Below, one piece after another: positions 24,377 to 34,063 of a DNA stretch of 64,000 nucleotides (the first letter of the stretch is position 1; each line of letters starts with the position of its first letter). The stretch spans positions 24,356 to 88,355 of the forward strand of contig CBIHLM010000009.1 of NCBI GenBank assembly GCA_966210515.1. Direction: 5' to 3'. A program made the translations under genes and the position numbers. Below the pieces are notes generated by a model. It was not told the DNA's origin and did not search any database. It worked only from the letters and a program-made list of their open reading frames with translations. The stretch comes from Paradesertivirga sp966210515 (GTDB lineage Bacteria > Bacteroidota > Bacteroidia > Sphingobacteriales > Sphingobacteriaceae).

Positions 24377-27286
24377 ATGACTAGTATTAATAAACGCATC
24401 GGTTTCAATAGTATCTGCTTTGCGCTGCTCCTTCTTTTTTGCTCATTTGATAGCAATCAAACTATGCTATTGGATGGCAAGTGGAAATTTCAAGCAGATC
24501 CTCAGGATCAAGGACTTAATGAAAAGTGGTTTTCAAAGACTCTTTCAGAAACCATTAAGCTGCCCGGTTCTATGGCCGAAAATCTTAAGGGTGATGACAT
24601 AACCTTAAAAACTAAATGGACCGGCAGTATTTACGATAGCTCATTTTATTTTAATCCAAGGTTAGCGAAATACCGGCAGGAAGGAAGTATAAAAATACCC
24701 TTTTGGCTTACGCCGGCTAAACATTACGTTGGTGCCGCCTGGTATCAGAAAGAAGTTAATATCCCTAAAAAATGGAAGGGAGAACGAATTGTTCTTTATC
24801 TGGAAAGGGCGCATACCGAAACCCGTGTATGGATAGACGGCAGGGAAGCAGGCATGAGAAATTCGCTTGTGGTAGCACATGAATATGATTTAACTGATCT
24901 ACTCACACCTGGCAAACATCGCATCACCATTCGTATCGATAACCGAATTAAAGAAATTAATGTTGGCCCCGATTCGCATAGTATTACCGATCATACACAA
25001 GGCAACTGGAACGGAATTATTGGAAAGCTGAGTTTGAATGCAGGATCGCCCGTTTATTTTGAGGATATTCAGGTTTATCCGGATGTAAAAACTAAAACGG
25101 CTAAAGTAAAGATGCTCATCAAAAACAGTAGTTTCACAGACGCTGCCGGCAAGATTAGCATCTCTGCAAAAAGCTTTAACACAGCCGCGAAACATCAAAC
25201 TCAAGCCGTTTCTACAAATTATGACGTTCGCAAAGGCGAGCAAGTTCTTATCGAAATGAATTTGCCTTTCGGCGATAAGATGCTTACATGGGATGAGTTT
25301 GATCCTGCGTTATACATGCTTAATGCGGTTATTCAACCAAAGTCCGGAAAAAGATCTCAGAAAGCCGTCCAGTTTGGGATGCGGGATTTTTCGATTAAGG
25401 AAGGTAAGTTCTTGATAAACGGCAGACCAGTTTTTTTACGGGGTACAGTTAACAATTGTGAGTTTCCTTTGACGGGATATCCGGCTATGGATGTGTCCTC
25501 CTGGGAAAGGATTTTTAAAGTTGCCAAAGCCCATGGATTAAATCACATGCGTTTCCATTCCTGGTGCCCGCCCGAAGCTGCTTTTATTGCGGCAGATAAA
25601 ATAGGTTTCTATTTGCAGCCCGAAGGGCCGAGCTGGCCAAATCACGGTCCTAAAATTGGCTTGGGTCAGCCGATTGATAAATATATTTATGAAGAAACTG
25701 ATCGCCTGACAAAGAATTATGGCAATTATGCATCTTTTACAATGCTTTCTGCAGGTAACGAACCTGCGGGTAATCAGGTGCAGTATTTAAATGCGTTTGT
25801 CGATTATTGGAAGAAAAAAGATAGTCGGCGGGTGTATACAGGGATGTCTGTTGGTGGCAGCTGGCCGATAGTTCCAAATGCCGAGTTTCAGGTGAGGGCC
25901 GGGGTAAGGGGCTTAAACTGGAATGAAAGACCTGAAAGTATGTCGGACTACAGTGCCGGTATTGAAAAATTTAAAGTGCCTTTTGTAGCGCATGAAATGG
26001 GTCAGTGGTGTGCTTTTCCGGATTTTAAAGAGATAAAAAAATACACGGGTGTTTACCGCGCTAAAAATTTCGAACTTTTCAGAGAAGATTTGACTGACCG
26101 CGGAATGGCGGATCAGGCTCAGGATTTCCTGATGGCATCTGGCAAGCTTCAGGCCCTATGTTATAAAAACGAAATAGAAAAGGCTTTGCGTACTCCGGGC
26201 TACGACGGTTTCCAGTTACTGGGCTTGCAGGATTTTCCAGGCCAGGGCACCGCTTTAGTTGGTGTTTTAAATGCATTCTGGCAAGAAAAGGGATATATAT
26301 CTGCCAGGCAGTTTGCCCGGTTTTGCAACAGCACGGTTCCGCTTACGCGATTACCCAAATTCGTGTTCAGCAATAACGAAATTTTAACAGCAGATGTGGA
26401 ACTTTTCCATTCAGGAAAGTCAGCTTTGCAAAACGCGGTTATCAGTTGGACGATCAAAGATGCTGAAGGCAAAATGTACAGCAGTGGTAAGTTTCAGCCT
26501 CAAACAATTGCATTTGGAAATGGCATCCCGGTAGGGAAAATAAAGTTTCCGCTTGCTTCGGTTACCGAAGCTCGTAAGTTAAATCTCGAAGTTGCGGTCG
26601 AAAATACCTCCTTTGTGAACGATTGGGATATCTGGGTTTATCCCGTTAAGGAAGAAGTAGTAAATCCAGCAATTTATTATACAAATCGGTTAGACGAAAA
26701 AGCGAAAGATATTTTAGATAAAGGCGGAAAGGTATTTTTAAACGCCTCCGGAAAAGTTGTAAAGGGCAAAGAAGTCGCCATGCATTTCCTTCCTGTTTTC
26801 TGGAATACTTCCTGGTTTAAGATGCGCCCGCCGCACGTAACAGGGATGCTTATTCAATCGAAAAGTCAGGCCTTCGCGAACTTCCCTACTGATTATCACA
26901 GCGATTTGCAGTGGTGGGAAATAGCCAACCGCTCGCAGGTTATGATTTTGGAAGATTTTCCAGCTGGTTTTAAACCGTTGGTGCAACCTATAGACACATG
27001 GTTTTTGAACCGGCGTTTGGCCCTGATTTTTGAAACTAAAGTTGGAAACGGTAAATTACTTGTCTCCAGTGCAGATTTACGCCCTGACCTGGAAAATAAG
27101 CCGGCTGCGAAACAGTTATTCAGCAGTCTTCAAACATATATGTTATCAGCAAAATTTAATCCTCAGGATCAGGTAAGTTTTGAAGTTGTTAATGATGTAT
27201 TCGTAAATCCTTCGAAAGAATCGTTTGACACCTTTACCAAGGATAGTCCCGATGAACTAAAACCGGCACCGGTTTTAAAAAAATAA
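24377..27286 (+). CDS. Glycoside hydrolase, GH2-like, secreted
   Basis: This 969-residue exported protein has the GH2 layout. A hydrophobic N terminus is followed by an N-terminal jelly-roll sugar-binding domain (L-D-G-K-W-K-F-Q-A-D, then Y-Q-K-E-V-N-I-P and V-W-I-D-G). An immunoglobulin-like domain comes next, then a TIM barrel starting near residue 340 (F-L-I-N-G-R-P-V-F-L-R-G-T). The probable acid/base Glu is in S-A-G-N-E-P-A-G near residue 460 and the nucleophile Glu in V-A-H-E-M-G-Q-W near 539. It is not a LacZ-type enzyme; the C-terminal 350 residues lack familiar motifs. The substrate is unknown; beta-galactosidase or beta-glucuronidase activity on pectin side chains would fit the neighbours (GH35, GH43). 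It is the first gene of a plus-strand group. Confidence 0.8.
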   Translation: MTSINKRIGFNSICFALLLLFCSFDSNQTMLLDGKWKFQADPQDQGLNEKWFSKTLSETIKLPGSMAENLKGDDITLKTKWTGSIYDSSFYFNPRLAKYRQEGSIKIPFWLTPAKHYVGAAWYQKEVNIPKKWKGERIVLYLERAHTETRVWIDGREAGMRNSLVVAHEYDLTDLLTPGKHRITIRIDNRIKEINVGPDSHSITDHTQGNWNGIIGKLSLNAGSPVYFEDIQVYPDVKTKTAKVKMLIKNSSFTDAAGKISISAKSFNTAAKHQTQAVSTNYDVRKGEQVLIEMNLPFGDKMLTWDEFDPALYMLNAVIQPKSGKRSQKAVQFGMRDFSIKEGKFLINGRPVFLRGTVNNCEFPLTGYPAMDVSSWERIFKVAKAHGLNHMRFHSWCPPEAAFIAADKIGFYLQPEGPSWPNHGPKIGLGQPIDKYIYEETDRLTKNYGNYASFTMLSAGNEPAGNQVQYLNAFVDYWKKKDSRRVYTGMSVGGSWPIVPNAEFQVRAGVRGLNWNERPESMSDYSAGIEKFKVPFVAHEMGQWCAFPDFKEIKKYTGVYRAKNFELFREDLTDRGMADQAQDFLMASGKLQALCYKNEIEKALRTPGYDGFQLLGLQDFPGQGTALVGVLNAFWQEKGYISARQFARFCNSTVPLTRLPKFVFSNNEILTADVELFHSGKSALQNAVISWTIKDAEGKMYSSGKFQPQTIAFGNGIPVGKIKFPLASVTEARKLNLEVAVENTSFVNDWDIWVYPVKEEVVNPAIYYTNRLDEKAKDILDKGGKVFLNASGKVVKGKEVAMHFLPVFWNTSWFKMRPPHVTGMLIQSKSQAFANFPTDYHSDLQWWEIANRSQVMILEDFPAGFKPLVQPIDTWFLNRRLALIFETKVGNGKLLVSSADLRPDLENKPAAKQLFSSLQTYMLSAKFNPQDQVSFEVVNDVFVNPSKESFDTFTKDSPDELKPAPVLKK

Positions 27287-27391
27287 TGGTGGAGTTTTTT
27301 CAACCTGTAGCAGGATGTTACAGGTTGCGCAATCTGATGGCTCTCCATACATTCGGCTTGAATGAATTAAACATAACTCTTACAATCATAC

Positions 27392-29875
27392 ATGAAAAAG
27401 GCTTTCTACTGGGTTTTTCTAATTCTACCTTTCGCGGTTTTCTGGAAGATGGATGAGCTGAATATTTATACCATCGATATTTCTAAGGCTGGATCGCCAA
27501 TAATTTCCGGTCATTTAAAGTTAGGGTCTAATAAGAGTCCTTCAGGGGAAACCCTCGATGCCAATAGCCTTTATTTTATAAAAAATGGTAAACCCTGGTA
27601 TCCTGTGATGGGGGAAATTCATTTCTCTCGTTATCCCAGGGCGCAATGGGAAGAATCGATTTTGAAAATGAAAGCAGCGGGCATCGATGTTATAGCATCC
27701 TATGTTTTCTGGATTTATCATGAAGAGACGGAAGGAACCTTCAATTGGTCGGGTGATAACGATCTTCGCGCTTTTGCCAAACTCTGTAAAAAGCATAATG
27801 TTTATTTCTTTGCGCGTATTGGCCCCTGGTGCCATGGCGAGGTCAGAAATGGTGGCTTGCCCGACTGGCTGCTAAAACGCGGTAATGTCCGAAAAAACGA
27901 TCAGGCTTATTTGGCCGCAGTAGAAAAGTTTTACGATCAAATTGGCAAGCAGTTAAACGGCTTGTATTTTAAAGATGGCGGTCCGGTTATAGGAAGCCAG
28001 ATTGAAAATGAATATCGCTTCAATAACCCGGCAGGTTTAGAACATATGCTTACTTTAAAAAAGCTTGCTCAAAAAGCCGGTATAGATGTTCCCTTTTACA
28101 GTGCCACGGGTTGGCCGGGTTCGAATCAAAAGCAGGATGAATTAATCCCTGTTTGGGGTGCATATCCAGAAGCTCCATGGGATAAAAAAACTACCAAATT
28201 GCCGCTCTCTGAGAATTATATGTTCGGTTCACTCAGAAACGATCCAGCAATAGGCAGCGATCTTTTAGGCCAGCACGAGCAGCAAGCAGATTTTAAAGGT
28301 TACCGATATCCCTATGCAACAGCCGAAATGGGGGGCGGAAATCAAATCACTTACCATCGCAGGCCCATAATAGAGGCTAATGATGTGACTTCTTTAACGT
28401 ATGTAAAAGTTGGTTCAGGTGCCAATTTAATGGGCTATTATATGTTTCAGGGAGGGTCAAACCCTATCGGGAAATTGTCTACCCTTCAGGAATCAAAAGC
28501 GACTAAATATCCCAATGATTATCCCATTATAAATTACGATTTCTTAGCTCCGCTTGGAGAGTGGGGGCAGTTACGTCCATCCTATAAAGGGTTTAAGGTA
28601 ATTCATACTTTTTTGAATGAGTTTGGAGACAGACTGGTTCAGTATAGCACTTCTTTTCCCGAGCGGAAACCGGAGAGCCCATCGGACAATAGTCTATTAC
28701 GCATGTCTGTTCGCTCAAAAGAAAACAGGGGATTTATATTTGTGAGCAATTTTCAGCGGCAGCTGCAAATGAAGGATATCCAGGGGGTGCAATTTCACCT
28801 GAAATTAAAAGATAGCGTACTTAGATTTCCTGAAACTCCAATTCAGGTAAAACGCAATCTGCAATTGGTTTTTCCATTTAACATGGATTTGGACGGCTTG
28901 AATCTGAATTATGCTACAGCACAGCCTTTATGTCGCTTAGAAGGTGCCGAGCCGATGTACGTATTTTTCGCGCCAGATGGAATACTGCCGGAATTTTCAT
29001 TCAATAAATCTGATATCAAAACTGCAGAGCTGCATGATGCTTCACTTATCAGAAATGATAAAGCATATACTGTTAGAGTCAGCAAACCCGGCACAAACTG
29101 CACGATGAAACTTACACTTCAGAATAGCAAAGTCCTGAAGATACTTACATTAACGAATCAGCAGGCCCTAAATGCCTGGAAGGCGAATGTTTTCGGTGCC
29201 GACCGATTGTTTATATCGAAAAGCGATTTGATTTTCTTCAAAGAGAAAATTCGTTTACAAAGCACCGGAAATCCTGAGATTGACTTTGCTGTTTATCCGG
29301 CTTTGCGAGGGTTTAAGGTTAGCAGAGGCAAACTTAAAACATCGGCCGAAGGGATTTTTTCGGTATATAATTTAAAGCTTCCTGTTAAAAGTATTAAAGC
29401 AACTATAAAAGAGGTTAGAGATATAGAGCCTTATTTGAACAAAGGGCAGGATTTGCCCTTGGATGATCGTAATCCTGCCGTTAATACTGCTGTAAGCCCG
29501 GGCCCGCAGTATCAAACAAATTTGAATCGGGTTGAAGGAGCAAAGTATTATGAAGTAAAGCTGCCTTCGTCTACCCTTAATGGTTTAAGCGATGCTTTCA
29601 TAAAGTTGGATTATACAGGCGATACCGGCGCAGCTTATATTAACGGAAAACTGATTGCGGATGACTTCTATTCAGGACTTCCGATGACTATAGGTCTAAA
29701 AAGATTCAGTAATGCTCTCAGCGGGAAAAAGCTCCTGTTCCAAATTGTTCCACTTACCGACGAACGAAAAATTTATTTTGAAGAGGGGGTTCGCGAGCCA
29801 TTGAAGGGCAAACAAGCAGGTGTGCTAAAATCAGTAAATATTATTCCACAATATGAAGTGTTCTTGTCTCAGTAA
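27392..29875 (+). CDS. GH35 beta-galactosidase
   Basis: This 827-residue exported protein would remove terminal beta-galactose, plausibly from pectic galactan or arabinogalactan side chains. The N terminus is a signal peptide or membrane anchor. The GH35 catalytic barrel starts near residue 60: M-G-E-I-H-F-S-R-Y-P, V-F-W-I-Y-H-E, R-I-G-P-W-C-H-G-E. The acid/base site lies in Q-I-E-N-E-Y (E-N-E-Y at 205-208), and the likely nucleophile is in A-T-A-E-M-G-G-G near residue 311. About 450 C-terminal residues form accessory beta domains ending in a jelly-roll (Y-E-V-K-L-P, A-Y-I-N-G-K-L-I-A-D). It is separated by 105 bp from the GH2-like gene and by 16 bp from the dehydrogenase gene. Confidence 0.92.
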   Translation: MKKAFYWVFLILPFAVFWKMDELNIYTIDISKAGSPIISGHLKLGSNKSPSGETLDANSLYFIKNGKPWYPVMGEIHFSRYPRAQWEESILKMKAAGIDVIASYVFWIYHEETEGTFNWSGDNDLRAFAKLCKKHNVYFFARIGPWCHGEVRNGGLPDWLLKRGNVRKNDQAYLAAVEKFYDQIGKQLNGLYFKDGGPVIGSQIENEYRFNNPAGLEHMLTLKKLAQKAGIDVPFYSATGWPGSNQKQDELIPVWGAYPEAPWDKKTTKLPLSENYMFGSLRNDPAIGSDLLGQHEQQADFKGYRYPYATAEMGGGNQITYHRRPIIEANDVTSLTYVKVGSGANLMGYYMFQGGSNPIGKLSTLQESKATKYPNDYPIINYDFLAPLGEWGQLRPSYKGFKVIHTFLNEFGDRLVQYSTSFPERKPESPSDNSLLRMSVRSKENRGFIFVSNFQRQLQMKDIQGVQFHLKLKDSVLRFPETPIQVKRNLQLVFPFNMDLDGLNLNYATAQPLCRLEGAEPMYVFFAPDGILPEFSFNKSDIKTAELHDASLIRNDKAYTVRVSKPGTNCTMKLTLQNSKVLKILTLTNQQALNAWKANVFGADRLFISKSDLIFFKEKIRLQSTGNPEIDFAVYPALRGFKVSRGKLKTSAEGIFSVYNLKLPVKSIKATIKEVRDIEPYLNKGQDLPLDDRNPAVNTAVSPGPQYQTNLNRVEGAKYYEVKLPSSTLNGLSDAFIKLDYTGDTGAAYINGKLIADDFYSGLPMTIGLKRFSNALSGKKLLFQIVPLTDERKIYFEEGVREPLKGKQAGVLKSVNIIPQYEVFLSQ

Positions 29876-29891
29876 AATCTGATATTTACTC

Positions 29892-30920
29892 ATGCGCTTT
29901 AATGCAAATCATCTTATCGATTTCGCTGCTTCGGTTTTAACTCTGGCCGGACTCGAACAGGAAAAATCACAGATCGTTGCAGAGATTTTGGTCGAAGCCG
30001 ATCTGATGGGGCATACTACTCATGGTTTGCAGCTGTTGCCCTCCTATGTTAAAGACCTTGAAGAGGGGAATATGCTTAAATGCGGAAAACCTGAAATTGT
30101 GAACGATTCTGGGGCTGCAATTACATGGAATGGTAACTATTTACCTGGTCCCTGGCTTGTTTATACAGCAATTGATTTAGCTTTAGAACGATTGGCCCAA
30201 TATCCTGTGGTAACCCTTGTCATTCAGAAAAGCCATCACATCGCCTGCCTCGCAGCCTACCTCGAACGTGTGACAGCTAAGGGTTTCATGATTTTGCTTT
30301 CTTGCTCCGATCCTGGAAACAGAACAGTCGCGCCTTTCGGCGGGATTACCGGTGTTTATAGTCCGAATCCACTTGCCGCCGGAATTCCTACAAAGGGGCA
30401 GCCGATTCTTATGGACGTGAGTATGTCAACAACTGCTAACGCGTATGTTAAACGTGCCTTTGATGAAAATAAAAAGCTGCCACACCCCTGGTTGCTGGAA
30501 ACGAACGGACATGTGACCGATGATCCGGCGAAATTTTTTGATGAGAACCGGGCAACTATACTTCCTCTTGGCGGACTTGATGCAGGTCACAAGGGTTTTG
30601 CTCTGGGAATCTTAATTGAGGCGCTAACCAACGCATTGGGCGGGTTTGGCAGGGCAGAAAAGCCCGACAGATGGACCGCATCTGTCTTCATCCAAATAGT
30701 TAACCCCGCTGGTTTTGGAGGTTCCGAAGGTTTTATGTCAGAAACAGATTTTTTGAGTAATGAGTGCCAGAAATCCGCAGAGAATGTAAGGTTACCGGGA
30801 CAGCGTGCTTTATCCTTAAAAGAGGAGCAATTAAAGAATGGCCTTAGTCTTTACCCCAGCGTACTCGGCGGATTGCAGGAGCTTTCACGCAAATGGGATG
30901 TAGCACTTCAGTGTTTTTGA
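29892..30920 (+). CDS. Ldh-family NAD(P)-dependent oxidoreductase (malate/L-lactate/ureidoglycolate dehydrogenase family)
   Basis: This 342-residue cytoplasmic protein belongs to the family of YiaK, AllD, ComC and YjmC, which reduce 2-keto acids. Supporting blocks are E-A-D-L-M-G-H-T-T-H-G near residue 35, V-I-Q-K-S-H-H-I near 115 and S-P-N-P-L-A-A-G-I-P near 160. L-M-D-V-S-M-S, G-G-L-D-A-G-H-K-G-F-A-L near 233 and a final N-P-A-G-F-G-G block are also present. Its start lies 16 bp after the GH35 stop, so it is part of the glycosidase operon and probably acts on a sugar acid released by these enzymes. Possible substrates are a 2,3-diketo-gulonate-like or 2-keto uronate-derived acid; nothing in the sequence fixes this. 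Confidence 0.85.
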   Translation: MRFNANHLIDFAASVLTLAGLEQEKSQIVAEILVEADLMGHTTHGLQLLPSYVKDLEEGNMLKCGKPEIVNDSGAAITWNGNYLPGPWLVYTAIDLALERLAQYPVVTLVIQKSHHIACLAAYLERVTAKGFMILLSCSDPGNRTVAPFGGITGVYSPNPLAAGIPTKGQPILMDVSMSTTANAYVKRAFDENKKLPHPWLLETNGHVTDDPAKFFDENRATILPLGGLDAGHKGFALGILIEALTNALGGFGRAEKPDRWTASVFIQIVNPAGFGGSEGFMSETDFLSNECQKSAENVRLPGQRALSLKEEQLKNGLSLYPSVLGGLQELSRKWDVALQCF

Positions 30921-30995
30921 ATCCTTATGTTTTAAATTATAGGGAAAAACGCAGTTTTAATTTATATTTAGCGCTTGTAAAATTACGATGTTTTG

Positions 30996-31919
30996 ATGAA
31001 GAAGCTTTTATTTCTGACTTTCTTTCTTTGTGCAGCGCTTTCACTTTCTGCACAGAAAAAATCTCCCTACCTGTTTTCATATTTTAAAGGAAATGGTGAA
31101 GATGGTTTACATCTGGCATACAGCGAGGATGGATTTAAATGGGAATCTCTTAAAGGAGACAGTTCGTTTCTGAAACCAGTTCTTAGTAAGGATAAACTGA
31201 TGCGCGATCCCTGCATTATTAAAGGTAAAAACGGCGTTTTTCATATGGTTTGGACTGTAAGCTGGACGGCCAAAGGAATAGGTTATGCGAGTTCAAAAGA
31301 TTTGATAAACTGGTCGGAACAAAAATATATCCCGGTGATGGAGCATGAAGAAGGCGCGAGAAATTCCTGGGCACCAGAGATCACCTACGATAAAAAGAAT
31401 AAACAGTACATGATTTATTGGGCAACAACTATTACTGGTCGTTTTCCGGAAACCCAAATCGCAGCCGATGCAGGATATAATCACCGCATGTATTATGTAA
31501 CCACCAAAGATTTTAAAACATTCAGTGATACAAAACTTCTTTACGATCCGGGATTCAATTCTATAGATGCCACAATTGTGAAGGATGGCAGGCGATGGGT
31601 TATGTTTTTTAAAGATGAAACCAAAGAGCCGGCTCAGAAGAATTTAAAAATAGCTTTTGCCGACAACCTTACCGGCCCATATTCAAAAGCAAGCGATCCA
31701 ATTACCGACAAAGTTTGGGCTGAAGGTCCAACTACTCTTAAAATAGGTAATAACTGGGTTGTGTATTATGATAAATATACCTCTCATAAATATGGTGCAA
31801 TAATGTCATCTGATTTACACAATTGGACAGATATTTCTCACAAAGTGAGCCTTCCTAAGGGAATTCGGCATGGTTCAATTCTGCAGGTTTCAAAAAAAGA
31901 GCTGAAAAAATTGCGATAA
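30996..31919 (+). CDS. GH43-like glycoside hydrolase, secreted
   Basis: This 307-residue protein has a clear signal peptide (K-K-L-L-F-L-T-F-F-L-C-A-A-L-S-L-S-A-Q) followed by a five-bladed beta-propeller of the GH43/GH32-like clan. Blocks are K-L-M-R-D-P-C-I-I-K near residue 70, A-P-E-I-T-Y-D near 127, S-I-D-A-T-I-V-K-D-G near 187 and W-A-E-G-P-T near 240. These fit the three-carboxylate active site: the R-D-P Asp, the I-D-A-T Asp and the E-G-P Glu. The ATG at 30996 is preferred over a TTG one codon earlier. Alpha-L-arabinosidase or galactan-side-chain activity would fit GH2 and GH35 upstream. It is small for the family and has no accessory domain. Confidence 0.82.
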   Translation: MKKLLFLTFFLCAALSLSAQKKSPYLFSYFKGNGEDGLHLAYSEDGFKWESLKGDSSFLKPVLSKDKLMRDPCIIKGKNGVFHMVWTVSWTAKGIGYASSKDLINWSEQKYIPVMEHEEGARNSWAPEITYDKKNKQYMIYWATTITGRFPETQIAADAGYNHRMYYVTTKDFKTFSDTKLLYDPGFNSIDATIVKDGRRWVMFFKDETKEPAQKNLKIAFADNLTGPYSKASDPITDKVWAEGPTTLKIGNNWVVYYDKYTSHKYGAIMSSDLHNWTDISHKVSLPKGIRHGSILQVSKKELKKLR

Positions 31920-32090
31920 TGCACTCATTTTCAATGATTTTTATCCTCAAAAAAAAATGTAAAAGTTTAAATAAATATTTATACTTTGAGCACCGCAATT
32001 ATTAAGTGTTGATCTTACACTAAGTAAAGAATAACTTAATATCGTCAAAAATGAGTTTAACAATAAAAACGAAATTATAACCAGACCAAT

Positions 32091-33764
32091 ATGAATACAC
32101 TCGACACGAAAGATTACATTGTATTTTTTATTTACTTCATTATAGTAGCAGGCTACGGCTTGTATATCTATAATAAGAAAAAATCGGAAAGCAGTGGCTC
32201 TAAAGATTATTTCCTTGCAGAAGGCTCTTTAACATGGTGGGCTATCGGAGCTTCATTAATTGCTTCTAACATTTCTGCCGAACAGTTCATCGGAATGAGT
32301 GGTTCTGGGTTTAAAATGGGTTTGGCAATCGCAACCTACGAACTTATGGCCGCAATTACATTGGTAATTGTAGCAGTTTTCTTTATACCGGTATATCTTA
32401 AGAACAAGATATTTACCATGCCTCAATTTTTGCACCAACGATACAATGGTACAGTTGCCATGATTATGGCAGTGTTTTGGTTGTTATTATATGTTGTCGT
32501 TAACTTAACTTCTATTCTTTATTTAGGGGCTCTGGCGATTAACAGTATATCTGGTCTCAACCTGACAGCATGTATGTATGCACTGGCTATTTTTGCTATC
32601 ATCATAACTTTGGGCGGGATGAAAGTTATTGGTTATACCGATGTTATCCAGGTATTCTTCTTAATTCTTGGTGGTTTGGCAACAACTTACCTTGCTTTAA
32701 ACCTTGTTGCTGAGCACTACGGCGAAGTTGGAGTTCTTAATGGATATAACTTAATGGCCACTAAAGCGAGCGACCATTTTGATATGATTTTTGAGCGCAG
32801 CAATCCTAATTTCATAGATCTTCCGGGATTAACCTTATTAGTGGGCGGTATGTGGATTGTAAACCTTAACTATTGGGGTTGTAACCAGTATATCACACAA
32901 CGTGCATTAGGTGCAGATTTAAAAACTGCCCGCGGTGGTATTTTATTCGCAGCTTTCTTAAAGTTGTTAATGCCTGTTATAGTTGTATTGCCAGGTATTG
33001 CAGCGTATGTTCTGTACAGAGAAGGTGCAGGAAGTTTTCAAACGGATATGATGCATGACGGAGAGTTAAATCCTGACAGAGCTTACCCCGTATTACTTAA
33101 CCTTCTTCCTACAGGTTTAAAGGGATTGTCTTTTGCGGCTCTTACTGCGGCGGTTGTTGCTTCTCTTGCAGGTAAGGCAAATAGTATCGCTACCATCTTT
33201 ACTTTAGATGTCTACAAAAAGATTTTCAATACCAATGCCAGCGAAAAAAACCTGGTAACTACAGGTAAGATAACGGTTATTGTTTCAATGATACTTGCGG
33301 TAATTATTGCACCTCACTTGGGTATCGATAAAAAAGGCGGATTCCAGTACATTCAGGAATATACGGGTTTCGTATCTCCGGGAATCTTTGCCATGTTTAT
33401 TTTGGGCTTCTTCTGGAAAAGAACCACTTCTAACGCGGCTTTATTCGCAACTATAGGAGGTTTCTTAATGTCTCTGCTTCTAAAATTCCTTCCTGGAATG
33501 GTGGATCTTTCATTCCTTGCTCCTATGGGCTTTGCGGTAGACGTAAACGGAGTTTACGAAATTCCTTTCCTTGATCGTATGGGATTTGTTTTCGTATTCT
33601 GTATTATCGGTATGTATATTATCAGCATGATCGAAAACAGTAAAGGTCTTCGTCCAACAGGATTAGAAGTTGATACTAAGATGTTTAAAACTACTACTGG
33701 TTTTGCAGTAGGTTCAATCATCATTGTTGGGATGTTAGTGGCTATCTACGGTATTTACTGGTAG
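32091..33764 (+). CDS. Sodium/solute symporter (SSS family, SglT-like)
   Basis: This is an inner-membrane sodium-coupled symporter of 557 residues with about 13-14 hydrophobic segments. Family blocks are F-L-A-E-G-S-L-T-W-W-A-I-G-A-S-L-I-A-S-N, F-T-M-P-Q-F-L, G-G-M-K-V-I-G-Y-T-D-V-I-Q and N-Y-W-G-C-N-Q-Y-I-T-Q-R-A-L. L-T-A-A-V-V-A-S-L-A-G-K-A-N-S, with the conserved small residues of a sodium site, is also seen. It is closely related to the symporter at 43392-45020. In this family sugars, myo-inositol and sialic acid are known substrates. Here it follows the GH43-like gene by 171 bp and probably imports a monosaccharide released by that group. It ends with a terminator. Confidence 0.9.
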   Translation: MNTLDTKDYIVFFIYFIIVAGYGLYIYNKKKSESSGSKDYFLAEGSLTWWAIGASLIASNISAEQFIGMSGSGFKMGLAIATYELMAAITLVIVAVFFIPVYLKNKIFTMPQFLHQRYNGTVAMIMAVFWLLLYVVVNLTSILYLGALAINSISGLNLTACMYALAIFAIIITLGGMKVIGYTDVIQVFFLILGGLATTYLALNLVAEHYGEVGVLNGYNLMATKASDHFDMIFERSNPNFIDLPGLTLLVGGMWIVNLNYWGCNQYITQRALGADLKTARGGILFAAFLKLLMPVIVVLPGIAAYVLYREGAGSFQTDMMHDGELNPDRAYPVLLNLLPTGLKGLSFAALTAAVVASLAGKANSIATIFTLDVYKKIFNTNASEKNLVTTGKITVIVSMILAVIIAPHLGIDKKGGFQYIQEYTGFVSPGIFAMFILGFFWKRTTSNAALFATIGGFLMSLLLKFLPGMVDLSFLAPMGFAVDVNGVYEIPFLDRMGFVFVFCIIGMYIISMIENSKGLRPTGLEVDTKMFKTTTGFAVGSIIIVGMLVAIYGIYW

Positions 33765-34063
33765 ATCGAAATACTTATTAAAAAAACCTTCTCCATTTCG
33801 GGGAAGGTTTTTTAGTTTATGAAGGTATATAAGTTTAAATGATCTTCTAGCATCGCTTGCGAGTACTCATAGGAGGAATCGCTATGATCTTCGGTGTGAT
33901 TTGTCTACATGGCTTTTTATTTCAGCGGGCTCGACTTCATCTCTTTTTATAAACTAAAACAAATCGATCATTTGGAAATTATTTATGTGTTCGTGTTTAA
34001 GAAATACCCATAGGCCTTTCTTTTCATTGTTCGGTGATTAGTTCATAACCTTTAATTTTTTTT
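33765..34063 (+). other. Intergenic region before the histidine kinase
   Basis: After a terminator (33779-33813) this region has no coding signal. A 9-bp direct repeat ATGATCTTC occurs at 33839 and 33884. I see no recognisable promoter or RNA gene. Confidence 0.5.
33779..33813 (+). terminator. Rho-independent terminator after the symporter
   Basis: AAAAAACCTTCTCC pairs with GGGGAAGGTTTTTT with one mismatch around a short loop, and the right arm ends in six T. It starts 14 bp after the symporter stop. Confidence 0.85.

Noticed and set aside
27301..27327. Hairpin CAACCTGTA/TACAGGTTG between the GH2-like and GH35 genes
   Set aside because: The stem is real, but no T run follows and the genes look co-transcribed, so I did not call a terminator.
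33839..33892. Direct repeat ATGATCTTC in the gap before the histidine kinase
   Set aside because: A 9-bp repeat without further structure is expected by chance in AT-rich DNA; not a mobile-element or CRISPR signal.
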